57,842 nucleotides of DNA from Parafrankia sp. EUN1f (lineage in GTDB: Bacteria > Actinomycetota > Actinomycetes > Frankiales > Frankiaceae): contig NZ_ADGX01000052.1 in the NCBI RefSeq assembly GCF_000177675.1, positions 1-57,842 on the forward strand, in the 5' to 3' direction. Made by a program: the position numbers and the translations under genes. The notes below the pieces were generated by a model. That model searched no databases. It had not been told where the DNA came from and saw nothing but the letters and a program-made list of their open reading frames with translations. Below are positions 32,522 to 40,787 of this stretch, piece by piece (the first letter of the stretch is position 1; each line of letters starts with the position of its first letter).

Positions 32522-34642
32522 ATGGCCTCGCTCGGCTTTGCGCAGAGCTTCTTCAAACGCCTTCCGGACCTACCGAAGGAGGTTCAGAAGCGAATCCCCG
32601 ACCTGCTCGGCAAGTTCCAGGAGAGCACGATCGCCGGGCTTCACCTCGAGAAGCCGCACGCGATCGCGGACGACCGCGGACGGACGATCCGGGTCACGAA
32701 GTTCTGGCGGGGTGTTGTGATGGCTCCGGTGGAGGGAGACCACTACATACTGTTCGACGTCCTCGAGCACGACAAGGCGTACACCTGGTTGGCGAACCAC
32801 ACGTTCGCGATCAACTCTGCGACGCGCGAGGTGGAGATCGTGGACCTTGCCGCTGTGCGGAAGGCCTCGTCGTCGCTACCCCCCGCAGCCGGAAATCCCC
32901 AGCCAGGCGTGTACGACGTCTACGACGATGCCGTGCTTCTGGAACTCGGCATCGACGCCGGCAGCATGCCCCTCGTGCGCCGGGTACGAACCGATGCGGA
33001 CCTCGACCTGCTGTCCAGGGCAATCCCGCTCAGCCAGCACGAGGTGCTTGAGATGCTCGCCGCCGGCTACTCCGTCCGCGAGGTGCGGGCCGAGTTGGGC
33101 ATCGGGAACGGGGCCGCCAGCAGCGAGGCGACGGGCGTCCCACACTCACCGCTCGCCTCGCCGACGGTCTTCGTGCCGCAGAGTGCCCGGGAGCTGCAGG
33201 ATGCACTGGAGCACCCACTGGAGCTCTGGCGGATCTTTCTGCACCCGACCCAGCGCAGGATCGCCTACCGGGAGAAGTTCGCCGGACCGGTTCGGGTGAC
33301 CGGTGGGGCGGGAACGGGCAAGACGGTCGTCGCATTGCACCGTGCCCACCACCTCGCACGCAGGCTGCCCGCCAGCCACAGCCGGCCTGTTCTCGTCACG
33401 ACATTCGTACGGACCCTCGCCGACGACCTCCGGGCCGCCTTGGCCTCGCTCGACGCGGCCACTGGTGCTGACACCCGCTCCTCGATCGAGGTCACCACCG
33501 TCGACGCGCTTGCGCACCGAATCGTGAGCGACGTCGAGGGCACGCCGCCCGTGGTTGCTCGCGACGACGAAGTCCTGACACAGCACTGGACCGCCGCTGC
33601 CGCAGCCACGGGCACACAGTTCAGCCCGGCCATGCTCCGCACGGAATGGGAGAACGTCGTACTGGCCCGGGGGGCGCGGACGGCTGCCGACTACCTCTCG
33701 GTCCCGCGAACCGGAAGGACGCAGCCGCTGGGTAGACAGCAGCGTCTCCGGGTCTGGAACACCGTCGAGCACTTCCTGGGCCTGCTTGGCGAGTCAGGCG
33801 CACGAACCTTCTACCAGCTCGCGGACGACGCGGTCCGATACGTGCGGAGCGGCGCTGCCGGCGACCTGTTTCCCCACGTCGTTGTTGACGAGGCGCAGGA
33901 CCTGCATCCCGTGCAGTGGCGGCTCCTTCGCGCCCTGGTTCCCGACCGCCCCAACGATCTGTTCATCGTTGGTGATGCGCATCAGCGGATCTACGACCGT
34001 AGTGTCGCGCTGACCACCGTCGGCATCAACGTCCGCGGTCGGTCATATCGCCTACGGCTCAACTACCGGACCAGCGAGCGCATTCTCACCTGGGCCGTGG
34101 CTCTGCTGGACGGCCGGGCGGTGGACGATCTCGACGGCGGATCCGACAGCCTGGAGGGCTACCGCTCGGCGTTCCGCGGCGTGCAGGACCCTGCCGCGCA
34201 CGGCTATCCGACGACAGCAGCCGAGCTTGACGGCCTTGTGTCGACGGTCCGTGGCTGGATTGACGGGGGCGTACGGCCAGCCGAGATCGGCGTCGCGGCT
34301 CGCACCCGCAGGATGACCGACGACGTCGCCAGCGCACTCCGCGAGGCTGGAATCGAGCCAAGTCCACTTGACCGGCAGCGGCGTGGGGGTGTCGAGATCG
34401 GCACCATGCACCGGATGAAAGGGCTGGAGTATCGTGCCATGGCCGTCATCGACGTCTCGGCCCGCACGGTTCCACTTTTGCGGGCTGTCACTCCGGAAGC
34501 CTCCGATCCGACGGCGTACACCGAGGACATACTGCGTGAACTCTGTCTCCTTCACGTGGCCTGTACCCGTGCCCGCGAGTTCCTCGCAGTCTCCTGGTCT
34601 GGTACCCCGAGCCCATTCCTGAACAGGATTGCGGAGGGATGA
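32522..34642 (+). CDS. UvrD-type SF1 helicase with N-terminal RelE/ParE-like domain
   Basis: A 706-residue protein. Residues 1-110 (FFKRLPDLPKEVQKRIPDLL, HLEKPHAIADDRGRTIRVT, FDVLEHDKAYTWL) fit the RelE/ParE toxin fold. A central helical region is followed by an intact SF1A helicase: Walker A GGAGTGKT (261-268), motif Ib TVDALAHRI, motif II VVDEAQDLHPVQW, motif III FIVGDAHQRIYDR, motif IV LRLNYRTSERI, motif V IGTMHRMKGLEYRAMAVID, motif VI LLHVACTRAREFLAVSW. The ATG at 32522 with GGAG upstream is chosen; the extension to 32318 is rejected. Divergent from drmA, it brackets the island. Its motifs are intact where those in the sigma fusion are degenerate, so the two UvrD-like modules may be active and inactive partners. 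RelE-like/UvrD fusions are a known family; toxin activity is not implied. Confidence 0.85.
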   Translation: MASLGFAQSFFKRLPDLPKEVQKRIPDLLGKFQESTIAGLHLEKPHAIADDRGRTIRVTKFWRGVVMAPVEGDHYILFDVLEHDKAYTWLANHTFAINSATREVEIVDLAAVRKASSSLPPAAGNPQPGVYDVYDDAVLLELGIDAGSMPLVRRVRTDADLDLLSRAIPLSQHEVLEMLAAGYSVREVRAELGIGNGAASSEATGVPHSPLASPTVFVPQSARELQDALEHPLELWRIFLHPTQRRIAYREKFAGPVRVTGGAGTGKTVVALHRAHHLARRLPASHSRPVLVTTFVRTLADDLRAALASLDAATGADTRSSIEVTTVDALAHRIVSDVEGTPPVVARDDEVLTQHWTAAAAATGTQFSPAMLRTEWENVVLARGARTAADYLSVPRTGRTQPLGRQQRLRVWNTVEHFLGLLGESGARTFYQLADDAVRYVRSGAAGDLFPHVVVDEAQDLHPVQWRLLRALVPDRPNDLFIVGDAHQRIYDRSVALTTVGINVRGRSYRLRLNYRTSERILTWAVALLDGRAVDDLDGGSDSLEGYRSAFRGVQDPAAHGYPTTAAELDGLVSTVRGWIDGGVRPAEIGVAARTRRMTDDVASALREAGIEPSPLDRQRRGGVEIGTMHRMKGLEYRAMAVIDVSARTVPLLRAVTPEASDPTAYTEDILRELCLLHVACTRAREFLAVSWSGTPSPFLNRIAEG

Positions 34643-34697
34643 AGGTGCGTGTGGACCCACGAATCCGGAAAATTGTGCTACGAACACCGCGAGGGAG

Positions 34698-35180
34698 GTG
34701 AAGATCGGCGGCTGGGCCGCGAGGGGCGTGATCGCGAAACCGCAGGGGAGCATCGCCGTCACGGAGCAGACCGTGTTCGCGGACATGAACTGCGACGACC
34801 GCGCCGACTACGTCCCGCGCGACCCCGGGCAGAACAACCTGCTCCTCGGCTGGTTCAACCTCGGCGGCTTCGACAACTCGTGGTCCGCGAAGAAGCTTGT
34901 CGCCTACGGCGTCGCGATGAGCTTCCCGGTGGAGGTCCACCTCGCCGACATCTCCGGCGACGGCCTCGACGACTACCTCGTCGTCGACCCGACGAACGGC
35001 GCCGTCCGCGCCTGGCTCAACAGGGGCGGCAACCAGTGCACGCCTGACCGAGGCCCGGCGAAGGTGGAGATCCTCTCCAGAAGGAAACGCCCGGGTTTCA
35101 GCCCTCGCCGCAACGCTTCGCACCGACCAGCACCGCGACGTCCACCCAGGCGGCCGCGGTCGGGCGACGCGCAGGGATGA
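34698..35180 (+). pseudogene. Remnant of an FG-GAP/VCBS-repeat secreted protein
   Basis: The frame encodes about 115 residues with two Asp-rich calcium-type beta-propeller blades: VFADMNCDDRADYVPRDPGQ then ADISGDGLDDYLVVDPTNG, followed by the usual VRAWLNRGGN strand. Upstream no signal peptide or further blades are readable, and downstream the sequence decays into an Arg/Pro-rich tail. This is a fragment of a longer secreted repeat protein. It marks the right edge of the defence island, immediately after the UvrD gene, which fits a site of repeated insertion and deletion. Confidence 0.62.
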
Positions 35181-35224
35181 CAAGCGAGCTTGACTAGATG
35201 GAAAGCGAGCTTTACGTTCGGGTC
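35181..35224 (+). promoter_or_regulatory. Promoter with two palindromic operators, apparent leaderless start
   Basis: Two related 12-bp palindromes, CAAGCGAGCTTG (35181-35192) and AAAGCGAGCTTT (35202-35213), have centres 21 bp apart, two helical turns. They overlap a promoter with TTGACT (35190-35195), a 17-base spacer and TACGTT (35213-35218). The expected transcription start falls at about 35225, the A of an ATG, which indicates a leaderless mRNA for the membrane protein/XRE pair. Autorepression by the XRE regulator is inferred. Confidence 0.65.
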
Positions 35225-35632
35225 ATGGTTGACGAGACTCGCCAGGACAACATGACGCGCGACGCCCGCAGGGCGATCATGATCGACGGCATCCCGGTCT
35301 CTCTCCTCGGGATGATCGCGCTTGCGCTGGGCAGCTCGCCTGACCAGAGCGCCGCCGACAAGGGCTGGTGGCTTGGTGCGACCGCCGCCTTCACCCTCGC
35401 CATCGTGTGGGTACTGGTGCGGGCCTTCCGCCGGGCCGACGAGTATCAGCGCAAGATCCAGCTCGAGAGCATGGCGATCGCCTTCGCCGCCGTCCTCGTG
35501 GGTCTGCAGGCCGCCGTCCTGCTCGACGCCACCGACATCGTCGGGCTGCGCCCACTCAGCGAGGCGATCGTCATCGGTGGCGTGGGGATCTGGTTCGCCG
35601 TCGCGGACGTGCGCACCCGCCTGCATCGGTGA
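35225..35632 (+). CDS. Four-helix membrane protein paired with an XRE regulator
   Basis: A 135-residue integral membrane protein with hydrophobic segments at GIPVSLLGMIALALG, WWLGATAAFTLAIVWVLV, MAIAFAAVLVGLQAAVLL and AIVIGGVGIWFAVAD, about four helices. Such proteins are commonly encoded next to a short XRE regulator and are of unknown function. The ATG at 35225 is chosen over 35198 because it coincides with the predicted transcription start and the 35198 ATG lies inside the promoter. The stop overlaps the next gene's GTG as GTGA. Confidence 0.65.
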   Translation: MVDETRQDNMTRDARRAIMIDGIPVSLLGMIALALGSSPDQSAADKGWWLGATAAFTLAIVWVLVRAFRRADEYQRKIQLESMAIAFAAVLVGLQAAVLLDATDIVGLRPLSEAIVIGGVGIWFAVADVRTRLHR

Positions 35633-35883
35633 GGAACCGGCTGCGCACTCTGCGGGCCGAGCGTCGCTGGAGCCAGGCGGACCTGGCCGACCGATGCCAG
35701 GTATCGCGGCAGACCATCAACGCGATCGAGACCGAACGGTACGACCCCGGCCTGCCCTTGGCGTTCACCCTCGCGGACATCTTCGAGCTGACCATCGAGG
35801 AGATCTTCTTCCCCGACCGCCCCGACCGCCCCGACCGCCCCGACCGCACCGACCGCACCGCCGCGTCCGACACGCGTCGATGA
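35629..35883 (+). CDS. Short XRE-family helix-turn-helix regulator
   Basis: An 84-residue regulator starting with the GTG at 35629. Residues 1-62 are a Cro/CI-type helix-turn-helix: RNRLRTLRAERRWSQADLAD, CQVSRQTINAIETERYDPGL, FTLADIFELTIEEIFF. This compact class usually represses its own operon with the partner membrane protein. The tail is a degenerate repeat of Pro-Asp-Arg (PDRPDRPDRPDRTDRT) encoded by 9-bp repeats at about 35815-35857, probably disordered. The two palindromes upstream of the partner gene are its likely operators. Confidence 0.85.
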   Translation: MRNRLRTLRAERRWSQADLADRCQVSRQTINAIETERYDPGLPLAFTLADIFELTIEEIFFPDRPDRPDRPDRTDRTAASDTRR

Positions 35884-35940
35884 AGCGACGTCACCCGGTC
35901 ATCCCGGCGTGCTTGTGCGGCAGAACCTGGAGGATGCGCG

Positions 35941-37212
35941 ATGCGTGAAGGCTCGGACGAGACCAACTGGGCCGGGAACATCGTCTACCGGGCAGATCGG
36001 TGGGTCGCGCCGACGTCCGTCGAGGAGCTGTGTGAGGTCGTGGCCGCCTGTGATCAGGCCCGGCCGGTCGGTACGCGCCACTCGTTCAACACGATCGCGG
36101 ACACGGCGGGGACGCTGATCTCGACCACCCGGCTGCCCGCCATGTTCCGGCTCGATGCCGACGCGCGTGAAGTCACCGTGAGCGCCGGGACCCGCTACGG
36201 AGATCTCGCCCGTGAGCTGGACACGCGGGGCTGGGCGCTGCGGAACCTCGGCTCGCTGCCCCACATCTGTGTCGCCGGTGCGTGTGCGACGGCGACGCAT
36301 GGCTCCGGTGACCGCAACGGGAATCTGGCGACTTCCGTCGTCGCGCTTGATCTGGTCACCGCGTCGGGCGACATCGTCACGGTTCGCCGGGGTGTGGACC
36401 GCGACTTCGCCGGTCATGTCGTCGCACTCGGTGCGTTGGGGGTGGTTGTGGCGGTGACGCTCGCGATCGTGCCGACATTCCGTGTTCGTCAGAACGTCTA
36501 CCAGGGCCTGGCGCGCGCCGCGTTGCTGGACCATCTCGACGAGATCTTCGCCATGGCCTACAGCGTCAGCGTCTTCACGACCTGGCGCTCCGATTCATCC
36601 CTGCTGTGGGTGAAGCAACGGGTCGAAGCGGTCGACGAGGTCGCTCCGGCGCCGGTGGAGATGTTCGGGGCCGGGGCACTGCTCCATCCGGTCCACCCGA
36701 TAGGCGGCCTCGACCCGATCCATACCACGCGACAGCTTGGCGTTGCCGGCCCTTGGCATGAACGACTGCCGCATTTCCGGGCGGGCTTCACGCCCAGCGC
36801 CGGGAACGAGCTGCAGTCGGAATACTTTGTCTCCCGTGAACGCGCCGCCGCGGCGGTTGAGGCGATCTACCAGATCGGCGAGCAGATCCGGCCAGCCCTA
36901 CATGTCAGCGAACTGCGCTCGATCGCCTCCGACGACCTGTGGCTCAGCCCCACCTACGGCCGCGCGGCGATCAGCCTGCATTTCACCTGGCGGCCAGCCG
37001 AAGCCGCCGTCACCCGTGCGGTCGCCGCGGTGGAACGCCAACTGGCCCCCTTCGAGCCGCGCCCGCACTGGGGGAAGATCTTCACTCTGCCGGCGGAGAC
37101 GATCCGCACCGCCTACCCGCGAGCCGCTGATTTCACCGCGCTGGCCGAACGCCGCGACCCGACCGGTGTCTTCCGAAACACCTTCCTGGCGAACACGGTG
37201 GGCCTGACCTGA
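35941..37212 (+). CDS. FAD-dependent alditol oxidase-like protein
   Basis: A 423-residue flavoprotein of the vanillyl-alcohol-oxidase fold, D-arabinono-1,4-lactone oxidase/alditol oxidase group. The FAD domain shows RPVGTRHSFNTIADTAG (the His of GTRHS is the usual covalent flavin site), VSAGTRYGDLARELD, LGSLPHICVAGACATATHGSG and LGALGVVVAVTLAIVP. The C-terminal substrate domain ends with the family pattern HWGKIFTL and DPTGVFRNTFL. Streptomyces AldO oxidises xylitol and sorbitol using oxygen, giving H2O2; the same chemistry on a polyol is likely here. The ATG at 35941 gives the normal family length. No clear operon partner. Confidence 0.88.
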   Translation: MREGSDETNWAGNIVYRADRWVAPTSVEELCEVVAACDQARPVGTRHSFNTIADTAGTLISTTRLPAMFRLDADAREVTVSAGTRYGDLARELDTRGWALRNLGSLPHICVAGACATATHGSGDRNGNLATSVVALDLVTASGDIVTVRRGVDRDFAGHVVALGALGVVVAVTLAIVPTFRVRQNVYQGLARAALLDHLDEIFAMAYSVSVFTTWRSDSSLLWVKQRVEAVDEVAPAPVEMFGAGALLHPVHPIGGLDPIHTTRQLGVAGPWHERLPHFRAGFTPSAGNELQSEYFVSRERAAAAVEAIYQIGEQIRPALHVSELRSIASDDLWLSPTYGRAAISLHFTWRPAEAAVTRAVAAVERQLAPFEPRPHWGKIFTLPAETIRTAYPRAADFTALAERRDPTGVFRNTFLANTVGLT

Positions 37213-37440
37213 TCAGGGTGACGGTCAGCCACGGCAGAAGCGGGTCCCGTCGAGCGCAGCCTGCGAGTGCGGGCACCGAACCTTCGTCGGATGTCGCCAG
37301 AAAGGGACAAGACCCGGACAAGACCTCACGTGGCAGAGATCACCACACCAGGAGCGAATACTGGAGTTCGCGGCGTGGACCGATCAGAGAGCATGCAAGC
37401 TCTGTCCGTTTCCACGCACGTCGGAGCAGGAGGCCGCCCA

Positions 37441-37677
37441 GTGTCCACAATCGAGGAGCGGGTAAAGAGCGTCGTCGTGGATCAGCTGGAGGTCAAACCG
37501 GAGCAGGTGACGAACAACGCGTCATTCGTCGATGACCTGGGAGCGGACTCCCTGGACCTTGTCGAGCTGGGCGTGGCCCTGGAAGAGGAGTTCGGCATCG
37601 GTATATCCGACGAGGATGCCGAGGGGATCAACACCGTGCAGGACGCGATCGACTGGATAAGCGCACACCGGCGGTAG
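37441..37677 (+). CDS. Acyl carrier protein
   Basis: A 78-residue acyl carrier protein. The four-helix pattern is clear: [20 protein letters not shown], then the phosphopantetheine site [19 protein letters not shown] (Ser in DSL) and [11 protein letters not shown] near the end. The GTG at 37441 with AGGAGG about 10 bases upstream gives the standard length; a longer in-frame form from 37267 is not typical. It is isolated from ketosynthases, so it may serve fatty-acid-like or specialised acyl chemistry; the acyl-CoA dehydrogenase 1.7 kb downstream is the only lipid-related neighbour. Confidence 0.9.
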   Translation: MSTIEERVKSVVVDQLEVKPEQVTNNASFVDDLGADSLDLVELGVALEEEFGIGISDEDAEGINTVQDAIDWISAHRR

Positions 37678-37820
37678 GTGGGGTTGCCGGGCTTCGGGTT
37701 CGCGCCGCTGCGGCTGCCCCCCGACCTCGATTTCACTGCCCTGTTCCATGGCGTCGACGAACGGGTTCCGGTCGACGCGCTCGAGTTCGGCACCCGCGTC
37801 CTGTACCGCTTCCTGCTGTC

Positions 37821-38054
37821 ATGCTGGCGGTTCATGATCTTGCCGTCGTGGACGGCCTCGCCGACCGCGCCGGCGTCCTGCGCCACGACCGCCTCGTCGA
37901 ATACGGAGACCAACAGACTGTGATGACCGCGCCCAGCGAGGACTGCGCCCGGGAGCTCTTCCTCGCCACGTCACCGGTGCCGGACCCCGTCAAGCGTGCG
38001 GAGCGTCAGGCGGAGCGTCCGGCCGGGCGGCGCGCCGAGGCGGGGACGCTGTGA
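37821..38054 (+). pseudogene. C-terminal remnant of a peptide ABC transporter ATPase
   Basis: The frame reads [20 protein letters not shown], then [18 protein letters not shown] and [11 protein letters not shown]. This matches the end of Dpp/Opp-type ATPases (H-loop SHDLAVV, then the helper segment ending ATPVPDP). Walker A and signature regions are missing and the preceding 140 bases (37678-37820), although open, do not resemble the family. The remnant's stop overlaps the dipeptidase GTG as GTGA, so the old operon junction of peptide importer and dipeptidase is preserved although the importer is gone. Confidence 0.68.
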
Positions 38055-39196
38055 CGGCCCCGGCGCCCGACCTGGCGGGGCTGCTGGTCTTCGACGGCCA
38101 CAACGACCTCCCGATCGCGCTGCGGTTCCTGCACGGCGGCAGCGTCGAGGACGTCGGGTCGGGCCTGCCGGACCTCGCCACCGACATCCCGCGCCTGCGG
38201 GCCGGCCAGGTCGGCGGGCAGTTCTGGTCGATCTTCGTCCCTACCGGCCTCGATCCCGCGGCGGCGGTCCAGATGGTCCTGGAGCAGATCGACCTCGTGC
38301 ACCGTCTCGTCGACCGCTACCCGGACACGTTCCGGTTGTGCCGGACCGCCGCCGAGGCCGCGGCCGCCCGCCGTGAGGGGCGGATCGCCTCGCTGCTCGG
38401 CGCCGAGGGCGGCCACTCGATCGGCGACTCCCTCGGTGTGCTGCGGGTCCTGGCCCGCCTCGGCGTCCGGTACCTGACGCTGACCCACAATGTCGGGCCG
38501 ACCTGGGCCCAGTCGTGCTTCGAGGACCCCGGGACGCACGGCCTCACCGATTTCGGCCGCGAGGTCGTCGCCGAGATGAACCGGCTCGGCATGCTCGTCG
38601 ACCTCTCCCACACCGCGACGGCGACGATGCACGCCGCCCTCGACGTCTCCCGCGCCCCGGTGATCTTCAGTCATTCCAGCTGCCGAGCGGTGACCGATCA
38701 CGTCCGCAATGTTGACGACCGAGTGCTTGCCCGCCTCGCCGACGCCGGTGGCGTGCTGATGGTGACATTCGTGCCGGCGTTCCTGTCCCGCCAGTACGCC
38801 GAATGGGAGGCGGCCGAGAACGCGCGCAAGGCCGAGCTGGGCCTGGCCAACCCGATCATCCTGTTCGAGGCCCGTGGCGCCGGCACATCGGCGTGGCGGG
38901 ACCTCACACGCTGGTATGACGCCCACCCGGCGCCGGACGTCACGATCGAGCAGGTCGTCGCCCATCTCGAGCACGCCCGCGACCGCGTCGGGATCGACCA
39001 CCTCGGTCTGGGCGGTGACTATGACGGTGTCCCCGCCATGCCCGCTGCTCTGCGCGACGTGTCCACCTATCCCGCCCTGCTGACGGCGCTCCAGGACGCG
39101 GGTTGGTCCAGGCGCGACCTCGACGCGCTGACCTGGGCCAACACGGCCCGTGTTCTCGCCGAGGCCGAAGAGGTCGCCGCTTCCCTGACCCGCTGA
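38051..39196 (+). CDS. Membrane dipeptidase (M19 family)
   Basis: A 381-residue M19 (renal dipeptidase-like) zinc hydrolase acting on dipeptides, often with broad or D-amino-acid tolerance. Metal-binding pattern: [11 protein letters not shown] at the N-terminus (HxD), Glu in [12 protein letters not shown], His in MLVDLSHTA and in [10 protein letters not shown], and the final Asp in LGGDYDG. Full length for the family and without a signal peptide, so cytoplasmic. It follows the remnant of a peptide-importer ATPase with a preserved GTGA coupling, which explains its original role in processing imported peptides. Confidence 0.9.
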   Translation: MTAPAPDLAGLLVFDGHNDLPIALRFLHGGSVEDVGSGLPDLATDIPRLRAGQVGGQFWSIFVPTGLDPAAAVQMVLEQIDLVHRLVDRYPDTFRLCRTAAEAAAARREGRIASLLGAEGGHSIGDSLGVLRVLARLGVRYLTLTHNVGPTWAQSCFEDPGTHGLTDFGREVVAEMNRLGMLVDLSHTATATMHAALDVSRAPVIFSHSSCRAVTDHVRNVDDRVLARLADAGGVLMVTFVPAFLSRQYAEWEAAENARKAELGLANPIILFEARGAGTSAWRDLTRWYDAHPAPDVTIEQVVAHLEHARDRVGIDHLGLGGDYDGVPAMPAALRDVSTYPALLTALQDAGWSRRDLDALTWANTARVLAEAEEVAASLTR

Positions 39197-39284
39197 CGGG
39201 AACCCGGCGGAGGTACCGCGCACCGGAGTAGCTGCCTTACAGGTGCTTTACAGGTCGAGCTTTTGCGTTACAGGCCAAGCTTTA

Positions 39285-39301
39285 TCTACCAGTCTGGTAG
39301 A
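39285..39301. promoter_or_regulatory. TetR-type operator before the acyl-CoA dehydrogenase
   Basis: TCTACCAG-T-CTGGTAGA is a perfect 8-bp-arm palindrome of the kind bound by TetR-family repressors. It lies 112 bases before the gene at 39413. Three TTACAG direct repeats (near 39237, 39248 and 39268) lie just upstream of it. The matching regulator may be at 43092-43790 or elsewhere. Confidence 0.6.
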
Positions 39302-39412
39302 CATGATGGGGAACGTAGGTCTGTGCGTGTGCGTGAGCTCGCGCGGGGGCATGCGGCCAGCGCGCGGTCCTGCCACGCCGCGGGTTCTCCCAACACTGAC
39401 GGGACTGCATAG

Positions 39413-40579
39413 ATGACCTTCTCCCGCGACGCGGAGCCGACCAGCATCCCGCCGGTGGACATCTCCGATGACGCCCTTGAAGCGGTGCGCAGTCAGCTGG
39501 CCGGCACCGCCGAGGAGAACGACCGGACGGCCCAGTTCCCCTGGAAGGGCCTCCAGGTGGTGCATGACGCGGGCCTGCTGCGCCTGGGCATCGCCCCGCG
39601 CTATGGCGGCGCCGACCTGAGCGCCGTCGACAGCATCCGGGTCTTCTCCGCGCTCGGCCAGGGAGACCCATCCGTCGCCCTGATCACCGCGATGACCGTG
39701 TTCCAGCACGCCCTGCAGAGCAAGAGCCCGTGGTGGCCCGAGGAGCTCTACCGGAAGTTCGTGCGCGACTCCCTCGAACGTCCGGTGCTGGCCAACGCGA
39801 TCCGCGCCGAGCATGAGCTGGGTGCTCCTGTCCGCGGTGGGCTTCCGGCGACGACGATCCGGCGGACCGCGTCCGGCTGGGTTCTCAACGGGCACAAGGG
39901 CTACGCGACGGGCTCGGAGGGGCTGAGCTACCACCTGGTGTGGGCGGCGACCGAGGAGGCCGAGCCGCGGGTGGGCCACGCCATCGTCCCCGGGGATTCC
40001 CCCGGGATCAGGATCGTGCGCACCTGGGATCACTTCGGGCTGCGGGCCAGCAGCACCCATGACGCGATCTACACCGACGTGGAGATCCCGGCCGAGAACT
40101 TCGAGCCGGCCCTGGCGTCGGAGCAGCGGGGCGATGCGGCGTTCGCCGGCGTGGCGCTGGGCGGTGCCGCCCTGTACCTCGGAGTAGCCCGGGCCGCCCG
40201 GGACTTCTTCGTACGCTTCGCCCAGGAGCGCGTTCCGACCGGGCTGGGGCGCCCGATCGCCACCACCGAGCGCATCCAGTCCGTCGCGGGGGAGATCGAG
40301 GCTCAGCTCCTTCTGGCGGAGGAGCTCGCCTTCGGGCTGGGCCGCCGCATCGACGCCGGTGAGTCGATCCCGCCGCAGCGCCTCGTGCTTGCCAAGCCGC
40401 TCATCGCGCGGGCTGTTGTCACAGTGGTTCAGACGGCCGTCGCCGCAATCGGCAATCCAGGGCTGACCAGGAACAACCCGCTCGAACGCCATCTTCGGGA
40501 CGTGCTGTGCGTCCGGGTCCACCCACCGCAGGAGGACACCGCGCTGCTGGTAGCCGGCCGGCGCGCACTCGGCGTCTGA
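39413..40579 (+). CDS. Acyl-CoA dehydrogenase-family flavoprotein
   Basis: A 388-residue protein of the acyl-CoA dehydrogenase superfamily, closer to the DszC/HpaB-like monooxygenase branch. N-terminal helices (LRLGIAPRYGGADLSAVDSI), the middle beta domain (SGWVLNGHKGYATGSEG; WDHFGLRASSTHDAIYTDVE) and the C-terminal helical domain (PLERHLRDVLCVRVHPPQED) are in order. The Glu base of classic acyl-CoA dehydrogenases is not evident, so it may be a flavin monooxygenase or an unusual dehydrogenase. A TetR-like palindrome lies upstream. It converges on the Ord-like gene, 208 bases away. Substrate unknown. Confidence 0.83.
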   Translation: MTFSRDAEPTSIPPVDISDDALEAVRSQLAGTAEENDRTAQFPWKGLQVVHDAGLLRLGIAPRYGGADLSAVDSIRVFSALGQGDPSVALITAMTVFQHALQSKSPWWPEELYRKFVRDSLERPVLANAIRAEHELGAPVRGGLPATTIRRTASGWVLNGHKGYATGSEGLSYHLVWAATEEAEPRVGHAIVPGDSPGIRIVRTWDHFGLRASSTHDAIYTDVEIPAENFEPALASEQRGDAAFAGVALGGAALYLGVARAARDFFVRFAQERVPTGLGRPIATTERIQSVAGEIEAQLLLAEELAFGLGRRIDAGESIPPQRLVLAKPLIARAVVTVVQTAVAAIGNPGLTRNNPLERHLRDVLCVRVHPPQEDTALLVAGRRALGV

Positions 40580-40787
40580 GCGACGTCGCTGTCTGCTGTT
40601 GAGAACGGTGTCTCCGCCAGCCGCGAGCCTGAATGATCTCAACTACCCGAGTTCGGCCGGAGATCCCGTCGGGCTATGTTCCGGCCGAGGGCAGTTGTCT
40701 GTGCAGACTCGCGGCATACCGAACGACCCGGATCGAAGGCGGGTTGGGCACTGCGGCGGTGACCACCACCTTCAGGGTCGAAAGGCG

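Noticed and set aside
35198-35224. Earlier ATG at 35198 as start of the membrane protein
   Set aside because: It lies between the -35 and -10 elements of a good promoter, so it would not be in the transcript.
37205-37216. CCTGATCAGG palindrome at the end of the alditol oxidase gene as terminator
   Set aside because: It has no loop and only ten bases in total; more likely chance.
37678-37923. Short open frame directly after the acyl carrier protein gene
   Set aside because: It begins with a plausible segment (LPGFGFAPLRLPPDLDF) but resembles no family I know and overlaps the ABC ATPase remnant in another frame; too weak to call a gene.
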